Shown in pieces: positions 33,801 through 42,525 of a DNA stretch of 64,000 nucleotides. Origin of the DNA: Orychophragmus violaceus (Eukaryota; Streptophyta; Magnoliopsida; Brassicales; Brassicaceae); contig CM058236.1 in assembly GCA_030180135.1 (NCBI GenBank), positions 61,345,728 through 61,409,727 on the forward strand. The letters are read 5' to 3'. The notes under the pieces were generated by a model, which saw only the letters and a list, made by a program, of their open reading frames with translations, was not told the DNA's origin and did no database searches. A program made the translations under genes and the position numbers. Numbering within the stretch: the first letter of the stretch is position 1; each line of letters begins with the position of its first letter.

Positions 33801-34814
33801 AGTGGGAGCAAGATAGTATTTCTTATTCTGTATGTTGATGACATACTGCTTCTCGGAAACGACGTTCCAATGCTGAAGTCGGTAAAGGACTGGCTTGGAA
33901 GTTGTTTTTCCATGAAAGACATGGGTGAAGCCGCATACGTTCTTGGAATCAGGATCTACCGGGATAGATCTAGAAGGCTGATAGGCTTGTGTCAAGATTC
34001 ATACATTGACAAAGTCCTACAAAGATTCAGCATGAAAGATTCCAAGAAGGGCTTCACGCCAATGGTACATGGCACAACGCTAAGCAAGAAGCAGAGCCCT
34101 ACGACGGCTGCTGAGCTTGAGCGCATGAAGAATATTCCTTATGCATCTGCAATAGGATCTATCATGTATGCCATGATCTGTACTCGTCCTGATGTTGCTT
34201 ATGCATTGAGCATGACGAGTAGATACCAGTCAAATCCAGGTGAAAACCATTGGATTGCCGTCAAGAACATCCTGAAGTATCTAAGACATACAAAGGACAA
34301 GTTCTTGGTATACGGTGGAAGTGATGTGCTTAAAGTCAGTGGATTCACAGACGCAAGTTTCCAGACAGACCAAGATGATTTCCGGTCACAGTCCGGTTAT
34401 ATCTTTTGTCTGAATGGCGGTGCAATCAGTTGGAGAAGCTCCAAGCAAGACACCGTTGCTGATTCCACTACAGAAGCTGAATATATCGCCGCTTCAGAAG
34501 CTGCGAAGGAAGCTGTTTGGATACGAAAGTTCATTATTGAACTAGGTGTGATACCAAATGCGGCTGAGCCTCTAGCACTGTTTTGTGATAACAATGGTGC
34601 TATTGCTCAGGCAAAGGAACCAAGATCACACCAGAAATCCAAGCATGTTCTAAGAAGATTTCACTTGATACGTGACATCATTAATAGAAAGGAAGTCAAG
34701 ATCAGCCGAGTTCAGACAGATGATAACGTCGCTGATCCGTTGACAAAGCCACTCCCAAGACCTAAGCTCGAGTTCCTGACTGAAGCTGTAGGCATTAGAA
34801 ACATTGAAATGTAA
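30837..34814 (+). CDS. Open Copia gag-pol polyprotein, unit 2
   Basis: 1,325 aa from ATG 30837 (an upstream GTG extends the open frame but lies in the leader). Domains: Gag (about 1-250) with UBN2-like core; zinc knuckle CRFCKEPGHWRREC (about 258-271); protease WVMDTGCGAHIC (about 306-317); GAG-pre-integrase; integrase with HTDVCGP, RSDRGGEY and PGTPQWNGVSERRN; RT with WQMDVKTAFLNG and LYVDDILLLGN (about 998); RNase H with FTDASFQTD, STTEAEYIAASEA and CDNNGAIAQA. It ends DPLTKPLPRPKLEFLTEAVG. The length is normal for the family. No stop, frameshift or missing catalytic residue is seen, so this unit may be autonomous. It lies inside LINE ORF2. Confidence 0.96.
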   Translation: MTTTSTQNTFSIRSVLEKEKLTGTNFLTWSRNLRLVLKQEKKDYVLRDPLPERPPANAARTLHNAWEKHSSYENDVYCLMLATMTAELQMQFESVLSPIEIMASLKSLFQEQARTERFQTVKNLLDCKLAANAAVSPHVLKMMGYLDHLQKLDCPISQELACDIVLQSLPASYDQFILNFNMHGLSKTLPELHGMLKTAEPNLRKTAKDPNVLMVQKGKDFKKSSAKDKGKAKAVQVSDKDTPKPKPKSKAGPTDICRFCKEPGHWRRECKKFQEGLKELKKKTLETSSSGIFVIEVNTTTSDNTSWVMDTGCGAHICTNMQALSNSRRLKQGQVELRVGNGAKVPALAVGTYLLSLPSGLVLELNNCYFVPAISRNIISISLLDLEGYDFSVKNKLCSCNRNNLFYGCAPLTNGLYILGQSAPIYNINTKRFKPNEENRTFLWHCRLWHISEKRIKRLHSNGLLGSFDFESCEKYESCMMGKMTRAPFNKPNERASDLLGLIHTDVCGPMSTNARGNYQYFITFTDDFSRYGYVYLMKHKSESFEKFREFQNEVQNQLGKSIKALRSDRGGEYLSQEFSDHLRECGIVSQLTPPGTPQWNGVSERRNQTLLDMVRSMMSHTDLPISLWGYALLTAVFTLNRAPSKAVAKTPYELWTGVAPVLSYLRIWGCEAYVKRLISDKLTPKSDKCYFIGYPKETKAYYFYLRSENKIFVARDCNFLEREFLSKKDSGSKVLLEEIQDEQDTAQPNEEEQQEDLQEIVEPEPVVPEVRRSGRIRHEPERYQGFLVTNCHDLLIIDGDEPSNFNQAMMGPDSSKWRKATDSEMDSMSVNQVFSLVDLPAGVKAIECKWIFKKKIDVDGNVQIYKARLVVKGFRQVHGVDYDETYSPVAMMKSIRILLATAAFHDYEIWQMDVKTAFLNGILEEDLYMTQPDGYIDPKNAGKVCKLHKSIYGLKQASRSWNLRFDEAIKQFDFIRNEEEQCVYKKTSGSKIVFLILYVDDILLLGNDVPMLKSVKDWLGSCFSMKDMGEAAYVLGIRIYRDRSRRLIGLCQDSYIDKVLQRFSMKDSKKGFTPMVHGTTLSKKQSPTTAAELERMKNIPYASAIGSIMYAMICTRPDVAYALSMTSRYQSNPGENHWIAVKNILKYLRHTKDKFLVYGGSDVLKVSGFTDASFQTDQDDFRSQSGYIFCLNGGAISWRSSKQDTVADSTTEAEYIAASEAAKEAVWIRKFIIELGVIPNAAEPLALFCDNNGAIAQAKEPRSHQKSKHVLRRFHLIRDIINRKEVKISRVQTDDNVADPLTKPLPRPKLEFLTEAVGIRNIEM

Positions 34815-35662
34815 TCTAAATTTGAGTGGGAGTTTGAGGGCTTTATTTAGTTATTTGATCTGTTCTTGTAAAACATTTTATGTTTAATGAAATTATTATT
34901 TCAAGATTATTTTAACTGTGATGAAATAATCGTTCCAAAGTGATATGAACCATTTTATAGGTCATCGAAGTAAGTGACTTGATCTAGAGTTATCAAAGTC
35001 ATTTAGCTTGATCATGAGACCCTATATTTGATAGATGGCTCATATCATCATGTCCCTAGTCGAAGGTTGTTGAAATTGGAACACCAACAACCGTGTGAGA
35101 CTAGATTGGTATGTGACTTATGACAAAGTCTCAGTGTGTCATAGATGCGCGGCATCAAAGTCAGTACATAGGTGTATGTAGGGCACATACGACCGGACAA
35201 GACCCGATTATAAGAACTCTTCAGGATATTTATATCTGTGTCATAAGAGATTCTTACTACGACTATAGAGTATAGTCCTTAGACCTGAGTTCGCATGCAT
35301 GTGACTGCACATGAACTAATGCGCTTTGATCATTGTCTAATGCTGTCGTTAAGCGATAGTTATAAGGACCTTGTTTGGGTGTATTATGAAATGAGTAGTT
35401 TACAGTGATGGAACAAGACGGGATTTGTCCCTCCAATATAAATGGAGTGAATATCTCTAGGCCAATCGGAGATTTGAATACTGGAAAATGCATGGCCATG
35501 CTCAAACGGACTGTCCCGAGTCGTTTGGATTGTCAGTATCAAATCAGAGTCCGATGAACAAGATTAGGTTTTATAAGGATGACACTCATCTTGCCTTATG
35601 ACTAATCGAGATATTGAGACAAAAGGATTATGAATACAGAGATTCCAGTACAAGTGGGAGAT
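34815..35662 (+). other. 3' internal untranslated region, Copia unit 2
   Basis: 848 bp, same as 27655-28502 apart from two substitutions noticed (35039, 35147). It ends in a polypurine tract at LTR 3. Confidence 0.7.
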
Positions 35663-36298
35663 TGTTGGAATTGTGTCCAGTAATCTCGGTACTGTCTCTA
35701 GAAAGTAAGAGTATGTCAATGATCAGACATAAGTCATATAATACTGGGGGTCATGATGGCTTGCTAGAGTCCGCTCATGATCTATAAGTCTTGGACTTAT
35801 TGCCTTTATTATATGATCCCATATGGGTCACACGCCTAAGCTAACAGGAAAATGTGTTGGAACGGCTTAGCAGAAGTACGGTAAAAGTGCCAGGCATTTG
35901 TCGTACTTAGAGAGAGATTAATGGGTCTGATTAAATCTAAGGGATTTAATCAGATTGGTATTTGGGCCCAAAAGCCCAAAAGGAACTAGACAAGTTTTAT
36001 AAATAAAACTTAAGTCTGAGTCCCTAAAACCCTAGCCCCTCTGCGATTTCTCTCTCTCTCCTGCGGCCTCCCCAGCTCGGTCTAGCAGCCTTCTTCCTGC
36101 TTGGTGTGCGTGTGTGAGCCTTTGGAGGATCCATCCCTTGGTGGTTCTGCTGATCTCTGACCATACCTTCCCTTTCCGCTGCATAAACAGGTATAAGGTG
36201 AGATCCATTATGTTTCTAAATAAGAGAACCTAGATCTGCATGTTTAGTAGGATGAATCAATCTGGGAATTGAATCAGGAAACACTAAACATTCCTTCA
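35663..36298 (+). repeat. Copia array LTR 3 (3')
   Basis: 636 bp, identical by eye to LTRs 1 and 2, and followed by target duplication GGAGG and resumption of the LINE. Confidence 0.95.
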
Positions 36299-38098
36299 GG
36301 AGGAACCGGAAAGTACTTAGGCTTACCGGAAAATTTCGAAAGAAGGAAGAAGGATGTCTTTGCGGGTTTAATTGACAGGATTCGCCAACGGTCTCAAAGC
36401 TGGACGACAAAGTTTCTCTCAGGAGCTGGGAAACAAGTGCTTTTAAAGGCAGTTCTCTCTTCGCTTCCAGCTTACTCGATGTCTTGTTTTAAGCTTCCCA
36501 TCTCGGTGTGCAAGCAGATTCAGTCAATCTTGACCCGGTTCTGGTGGGACGCCTCCCCGGACAAGAAGAAAATGGCGTGGATATCATGGGATAAGCTTAC
36601 TTTACCGAAAAGCGAGGGGGGACTTGGTTTCAGAGACATTGCTACCTTTAATGTGGCCTTACTAGCAAAGCTCAGTTGGCGGATACTCAACAACCCGAAC
36701 TCTCTTCTGGCCCAAGTTTTATTGGGTAAATACTGCCAGGATTCAAGCTTCTAAGACTGTCACCAACCTCAGAACAGCTCCCACGGTTGGCTGGGTATCG
36801 TGGAAGGACTGAAGCTGCTTCGGAAAGGTCTTGTATGGGTGATTGGAGACGGAAAAGAGGTGAATGTCTGGCGCTCACCTTGGTTATCAACAAGCGCCCC
36901 GTTAGGCATCGTTGGTCCCCCCACAAAGCAAAATGCTAACTTAAAGGTGGCTGACCTTCTTGATCCAGCCGGTAATGACTGGAATATTCAAGCCATCAAG
37001 GCTAATCTACCTCATTATGAGGATTGTGTTCGTTCCATTATCCCTAGCTCCCTTAAACCCAAGGACCGTCAGATATGGGTTCATGAGACAAACGGAGTGT
37101 ACTCGGCCCGTTCAGGGTATTACATGGAAAAACGTTGCACACATACCGCTCTCCCTGCGGATTTTCAGTGGATCTCTAACCTATGGAGCATTCGCACCTC
37201 CCCAAAGTTGTTACATCTACTGTGGAGGGCTCTAAATAATGCATTACCGGTAGGTTCTCTGCTCAGATTTCGAGGAATGGAAAACGTAGCCAATTGCAGT
37301 CATTGCGGAGCTCCGGAATCCATTGATCACATCTTCCTTCACTGTCCTTTCGCGGTTGATGTCTGGAAATATTCTCCCATCGCAATCGACACCTTGGCCT
37401 TTCAAAACTGCTTAGACCTGAAATCTCTTCTCGGCATGTGCAAGGTATGGCCAGTTCTCCCACCAACTGGTCTTGGTCAATCTCCTCTGTATCCATGGAT
37501 TATTTGGCACTTGTGGTCTGCCCGTAACAAGCGTGTGTTCGAAAGCAAATCCATCTCAAGTGCAGAAACTTCTTTGAAGGCCATCGTAGATGCAAAAGCT
37601 TGGAATGATGCTATGGAACTCGCAAAGACCAAAGCTAAGAGGAATGGCCTCCCATCTCCGGCTCGGATTGCAGGTATCCCGACGTTGTTTGCAGATGGAG
37701 CTTGGATTGCAGAGACCAGCTGTGGAGGGATGGGTTGGTACATTGAAGAAGCAAATCCTTCGAGTCTTCTTCAAGGATCGATGGCAATAGGTTTCGTCAG
37801 GTCAGCGCTCACGGCAGAAGCACTTGCAATCAAAGAAGGCCTGAAGTTTGCAGTTTTGAAAGGAATTGCCCAGCTTCAAGTTTGCTCGGACTCTAAAATC
37901 CTTATCACCGCCCTGTGTTCGGGGCAAGAGATCACGGAGATAGCAGGCATCCTTTGGGATATAAGGAACCTTGCTTTGTCCTTTTATCTACTATCGTTTT
38001 ATGCTATTCCTAGGGCCGAAAATTCGATCTGTGATCGTTTGGCCAAGGATGTTTTATCCTCTTTCTCTGTTTCTAATGTTGTAATCGAACTATTTTGA
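36299..38098 (+). pseudogene. LINE ORF2, 3' part: thumb, zinc finger and RNase H
   Basis: Resumes with GTGKYLGLPENFERRKKD, exactly what should follow the 5' part. The middle region has FKLPISVCKQIQSILTRFWW and WISWDKLTLPKSEGGLGFRD. TAA at 36752-36754 is an in-frame stop; the same frame then continues. The zinc-finger part contains CSHCGAPESIDHIFLHCPF; LWSARNKRVFE and an RNase H domain (FADGAWIAETSCGG, LTAEALAIKEGL) follow, ending at TGA 38096-38098. Because the insert plus target duplication is 14,961 bp, a multiple of three, both halves share one nominal frame. Confidence 0.92.
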
Positions 38099-38147
38099 GT
38101 TATGAAAGTTAAATGTTGTCCAAAAAAAAAAACACAAGGCATCTGTA

Positions 38148-38800
38148 TACAAGACAGATCGATTCTCTGTGAGTTCGGAGCGATTAGAACTCGTGCTAGA
38201 ACATAATGCAGAACAACATAAAGATTCAATGCCATATTAACCCGGAGAACATAATTTGTAACTCCACCATGAAATGCGTTGTAGCATATGCATGATTGAA
38301 TTCACAAAGGACCAAACAATCAATCACACACTAGAAATGTCAAAAGTAAAGTTAACTACGAGCGATAGGTTTTTGAGTTTGTCGATTAGATCTTCTCACC
38401 TAATTCAAAGAGAAAAGGACAAGTACTATCCTTTCTCAAACAATAATCATATGGGCTTGCTTATGTAATGGGCCCAATGACTTACGAAAGCTCACATGTA
38501 ATCTCAAGACAAACCAATAAATCTCCACATTTCTTCCTTGTGAGCTGTTCTTAGTCTTTACTCTTTTATCATTAGACTTCATCTCCAATATCCTTTTTTC
38601 CACTTGAGTTCCAATCAACTTTAAACACAATTTTGTACTTCAATTCAACTCTCTTTAATTTCCTTTATGTCTTCATATTCTTGGAAGCTATCAACACAAC
38701 AAAAGTACTCCTAACCTTTCACTTTTAACCAGTATAGTTCAGCTCATGAACTCTCTTTCAGTCACACATTCTGTTGATATGCCTTAAATATAATATGTTT
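38148..38800. other. Intergenic sequence right of the LINE
   Basis: Continuation of the host flank interrupted at 16689. It contains only short chance ORFs. No family is recognised. Confidence 0.5.
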
Positions 38801-39024
38801 GTAGAAGGTGTAAACTACACAGCAGCCTATAGAAGGTATAAGCTTTGCAGCAATCTACAAAAGATGTAAGTTAGTAATGCGGCATGCATAAGGTGTAAGC
38901 AGAATGTGTAAGCTACGCAGCAGACTGCAGGAGGTGCCATATACGCATCAAACTGTCTGAGGCGTAAGCTACACAGCAGACTGCAAGAGGTGTTAGCTAT
39001 ACAACAGACTGCATGAGCTGTAAG
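38801..39024. repeat. Imperfect 28-bp minisatellite, about eight copies
   Basis: Successive degenerate copies of a unit like AGGTGTAAGCTACACAGCAG plus ACTGCAAG. Later copies (38900-39024) are closest to one another, earlier ones more diverged. Copy 4 carries extra sequence. It is not coding. Confidence 0.8.
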
Positions 39025-39637
39025 ATTCCTACATGGGCAGTAACTGCTAGCTTAAGGTTTCTACATGGGCCTAAACTAATGAGCTGAAATACGATTATGG
39101 TTAACTAAACTGTTAGCCATATATAAAATTGTTATCCCTAATATCTGATATATGTTAGAACACAAAGAAGTGATGTGTTACACAGGTTCAACAACTGTGT
39201 AAGCTTCGAGGAATCAGGAAATCATGCGAGTGGAAGTAGCTGATGTGGCGCAACAGAAGTGGAGCTAGGAAGCAGCTCGGATAATCTTATGAAGATTGAG
39301 AAAATCATGAAGGACTATGATTTGGTGTTATCTAGTATGAGATATGCTCAACAGATTTGTAGGAGCATATATACGATGTTAGGAAAACCTAAGGTTTTAG
39401 ACTTGTAGAAAATGCAACGATTGTACTCGGCGATTATGTATTCTTGAGGCAAGTCGTTCTAGGGCTCATGTTAGTGAAAAAGAGAGTGCATGGCTGTTTA
39501 CGTGCGTTAGTTGGATAGATTAGGAATCAGTCAGTGACAAGCCCATTCAAGGTTGTGTGTAAAACTGATTAAAGAACTTTTGGGAGTGTTTAACATGTTT
39601 CTAATAAAAAGGAAGTTTTCTTGAGGAATTGCAATTG
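39025..39637. other. Unassigned sequence, possibly a solo-LTR remnant
   Basis: About 610 bp with a TATA-like CATATATAAAATTG near 39118 and a second CATATATACGATG near 39368, but no clear ends or target duplication. No ORF above 60 codons that looks real. It abuts the truncated end of the gypsy fragment at about 39638. Confidence 0.35.
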
Positions 39638-41100
39638 TTATTTTAGTAACGTGTTCACCAGGTTTTCGATCGTAGGGTATCGGGTTTCTGCCCCATCCAA
39701 CGTCTTGCTGATGTAGAAGACCGGATTTTGCTCGCTGCGATCCTCTTTTACTAGCACTCCGCTTACTTCCACGCTCGATACTGCTATGTAGAAATAGAGT
39801 GTTTCTCCTTCTTCCGTCTTGGCTAGTACTGGAGGCGTGGTGAGGTATTCTTTCAGTCGTTGGAAGGCTTCCTCGCACCTCTCGTCCCATTCAAATTTTT
39901 TGTTTCCTCTCGGAAGTTGGTAAAAGGGGAGGCATTTGTTCGCCGACCTGGAGATAAACCGGTTGAGTGCGGTGATCCTTCCGGTCAGCCTTTGCACCTC
40001 GTGGGTCTTGGTTGGAGATGGCATGTTCATTATTGCCGTTATTTGCTTTGGGTTTGCTTCGATTCCCGTTTCGTCACGATGCACCCTAAAAATTCTCCTG
40101 AGGTAACACCGAAGGTGCACTTTGCCGGATTTAATTTCATCTTGTAGTCGTTCAGGATGTCGAAACATGTCTTTCGGTGGGTGATGTGTTCTGTTGCCAC
40201 TAGTGATTTTACAAGCATGTCATCGATATAGACTTCCATGGTTCGGCCGAGCTGTCCTGCGAACATCTTGTTAACAAGGCGTTGGTACGTCGCCCCCGCG
40301 TTTTTCAGGCCAAATGGCATAACTTTATAGCAGAAGGTCCCTCGGTCCGTTATGAATGAGGTTTTCTCTCTATTGCCTGGGTGCATGAGAATTTGGTTGT
40401 ATCCGGAGAAGGCGTCCATGAACGACAAGAGCTCGTTACCGGCGGTTGCTTCGACCAGTCGATCTATGTGTGGTAGTGGGAAACAGTCTTTGGGGCAAGC
40501 TTTGTTCAATTCGGTGAAGTCGACGCACACTCTCCACTTGCCGTTCTTCTTCTTCACCACTACCGGATTTGCGAGCCACTCGGGGTATTTTACTTCCATG
40601 ATGGATCCGGCTCCTAGTAGCTTGTCCACCTCGTCATTTACTTCCTGTGCTCTCTCCGCTCCAAGCTTCCTCCTTTTCTGCTTGATGGGTTTATACCTTC
40701 TGTCGGCGTTGAGCTCGTGGCGAGCGATTCTTGGATCGATTCCTATCATGTCTTTGACGGACCACGCGAAGGTTGACACGTTCTGTTTGAGGAAATCGAA
40801 CAGTTTGGCTCTGATGTCGGGGTCGAGGTCAGCTCCGATTCCTACGCTCCACTCAGGGTTCCGATCGTCTATCTTTACGCGCTCGATTATCTCCAGTCGG
40901 GGGTTGTCCCGATCGAATTCCTTCGAAGGGGTTGCTTCTTCCCGAGTAGTCTCCGTGTTGACTCTGATGCCATTGCGTGCTCTGTCGCCTAGCTGGGGTG
41001 TGTTAGGTTGGTTCCCTTTTCCTCCCGTTGCAGCGTTGGTGACATCGCCTGCACTGTTCGTTCCTCATGTCTCCTGTGACGAAGGTGTTGATTCATTCAT
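39638..41100 (-). pseudogene. Gypsy gag/pol remnant: gag N-terminus fused to RT-RNase H
   Basis: ATG at 41100 starts a gag-like N-terminus (MNESTPSSQET), with an in-frame TGA at 41067-41065. The same frame runs without a shift into pol sequence (NPEWSVGIGADLDPDIRAKL) and RT: ARHELNAD, VVVKKKNGKWRVCVDFTELN, DAFSGYNQI, VMPFGLKNAGATYQRLV, and catalytic YIDDM at about 40235. Near 40080 the frame shifts (FLGCIVT to GIEANPKQITAI), and RNase H starts (LYFYIAVSSVEVSGVLV, YISKTLDGAETRYP). It ends at a stop at 39638. Nonfunctional. Confidence 0.85.
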
Positions 41101-41160
41101 TGCTAGTCTCTTCTTTGGTTAATCAAAATACCCAAAGTCCCCACAGACGGCGCCAATTAT

Positions 41161-41678
41161 TGATTCAGAAAATCAAACAATAATCAATTTGTGAAATAGA
41201 TTAGTAAATTAGGGACTTGGATATGAGATTAAACAAGAATTAGAAAGCATGAACGGGTTAGACCGAAAAATCTAGTCTTATTATGAAATCCAGCCGGAAC
41301 CGATCGGTAATCGCTATCTCTTAGGGTTTTGTGAGTGCAAAGTCTTAATGTTTCGACCTAGTCTTTTCCCACGCAGGGGAAGAATATTTATATGAGAGGA
41401 TCTAGGGTTTTTGCCCTAGATTCTCTCTGATATTATTTACGAAATCTAAACAATAAAGAGAATATTTCCTAAATAATATTCTTCCTTATCTTTTTTAAGA
41501 TAAATGTCAAGTTAACATTTATCTCTTTCTCTCATGCATCTCGACGAGCGTGTCGCCGAGCTCCACTGGTGTCGCCGAGCTTCCTTGTAGCGGATCTTCA
41601 TATCTTCGGGCCGAATCTCTACTGGACCCCTTTGTTATTGGGCTGAGCCTTATAAGGGTGCTAAACCCACCTCTAACA
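41161..41678 (-). repeat. 5' LTR of the Tat-type gypsy fragment
   Basis: 518 bp. On the minus strand it begins TGTTAGAGGTGGG and ends CTGAATCA, six bases before the TGGCGCC primer site. A TATA-like CATATAAATATTC lies about 41384-41396 (minus). The outer flank AACAT would be the target duplication, but the other end is missing. Confidence 0.8.
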
Positions 41679-42525
41679 AACATTATCGATATCAGAAAGA
41701 ATTTAGAAAAATAATCTAATTCTCCTAATATAAATATACTTCTACTGCAATGGAAAATAGGTATATTTTTCATATCACCATTGAAGTTCGCACATTGTAA
41801 CCAAACTCTAGAGAGAGATCAATTCGATTTCGCCTCCAATATCAATAAAGACTAGATTTTCCGGTTATTTCGTTATTGTTTTTTAGTTCTTTGATTTGAA
41901 CTATTCAAATCTCTTAGTTTAAATCAGTTTATTAAATTGATTGTTGTGGTTCTCTAGATCAACAATAAAATATGGAGAAAAAGTTAGATATATTTCATAT
42001 TGTGTGGTAGATTATAGAGAGTTAGAATTTATCTTATAACGTAAAAAGCATAACACATATTCTACGTAACTCTTAAACTCCATAACAAGGAAAATATTAT
42101 TTTTAACATCGGCCATATAACTAAAACCAATGAATCCTGACAGAAAACATTGTTTATATCTTTGCAAACTGACATTGTTTTCTTTTCTTTTAGAAAATAA
42201 AAACAAAATTTTTACCCAAAATAAAAATAAAAATAAAAAATTTCGTTGTTGTTTTTAAAATTTATTCTTTAACAGTGGTGATTCGACAGATACATCACCG
42301 CTATATCGGATCACCAAACGGTTGACTAACAAAATTATGGTCAATATATGTCTTGGTAGCTTTTTAGAGGTTGCATATGAAACTTTAAAAATATAACGTA
42401 TGAAAATTTTTCGCATAGGTCATAAATATATGTCGGGATTGGGAACACTCCAAGTTATAACTTTGTTTTAAAAGAACGTGGCTTTTAGTACATGGTAGCT
42501 CCCTCTCGTTTTACTGGAAATATCG
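41679..42525. other. AT-rich upstream region of the F3H pseudogene
   Basis: About 850 bp with no ORF or repeat recognised. Its last 100 bp would be the former promoter and 5'UTR. No TATA box is clearly placed. Confidence 0.5.

Larger units (their letters stand above)
21343..36298 (+). mobile_element. Tandem Copia array: LTR-internal-LTR-internal-LTR
   Basis: Three 636-bp LTRs (21343-21978, 28503-29138, 35663-36298) alternate with two 6,524-bp internal regions, so the repeat period is exactly 7,160 bp. Only the outer ends carry the target duplication GGAGG (21338-21342 and 36299-36303). LTRs begin TGTTGGAATTG and end ATTCCTTCA. By eye the three LTRs are identical; the two units differ by about 11 substitutions and no indels. 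The middle LTR is shared, so this is one locus enlarged by recombination, not two independent insertions. Unit 1 has one nonsense codon; unit 2 is open. Confidence 0.96.
16690..38130 (+). mobile_element. Full-length LINE (L1 clade) split by a nested Copia array
   Basis: A 17-bp target duplication AACACAAGGCATCTGTA lies at 16673-16689 and 38131-38147. The element ends in an A tail (38122-38130). Subtracting the Copia array (21343-36298 plus one GGAGG) leaves about 6.5 kb, the usual full length of plant L1 elements. Order: 5'UTR, ORF1 (CCHC, basic), ORF2 (endonuclease, RT, zinc finger, RNase H), short 3'UTR and poly-A. ORF1 has one stop; ORF2 has two compensating frameshifts and one stop. It was thus already, or later became, inactive. 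Confidence 0.95.
39638..41678 (-). mobile_element. 5' half of a Tat-type Ty3/gypsy retrotransposon
   Basis: On the minus strand: one LTR (41678-41161), a primer site beginning TGGCGCCGTCTGTGG (about 41154-41140), the start of gag, then directly RT and the beginning of RNase H. It stops abruptly at about 39638 with no integrase and no 3' LTR. Most of gag and the protease are also missing, so the copy carries both an internal deletion and a 3' truncation. The RT sequence (WRVCVDFTELNKACPKD, YIDDMLVKS) and primer site are those of the Tat/Ogre side of plant gypsy elements. Confidence 0.85.

Noticed and set aside
21343..36298. Two independent Copia insertions at one site
   Set aside because: Only the outer ends carry GGAGG, the middle LTR is shared and the period is exact, so recombination or tandem integration fits better.
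40352..41122. 256-codon plus-strand ORF
   Set aside because: Antisense shadow of the minus-strand gypsy RT frame; it has no plausible domain.
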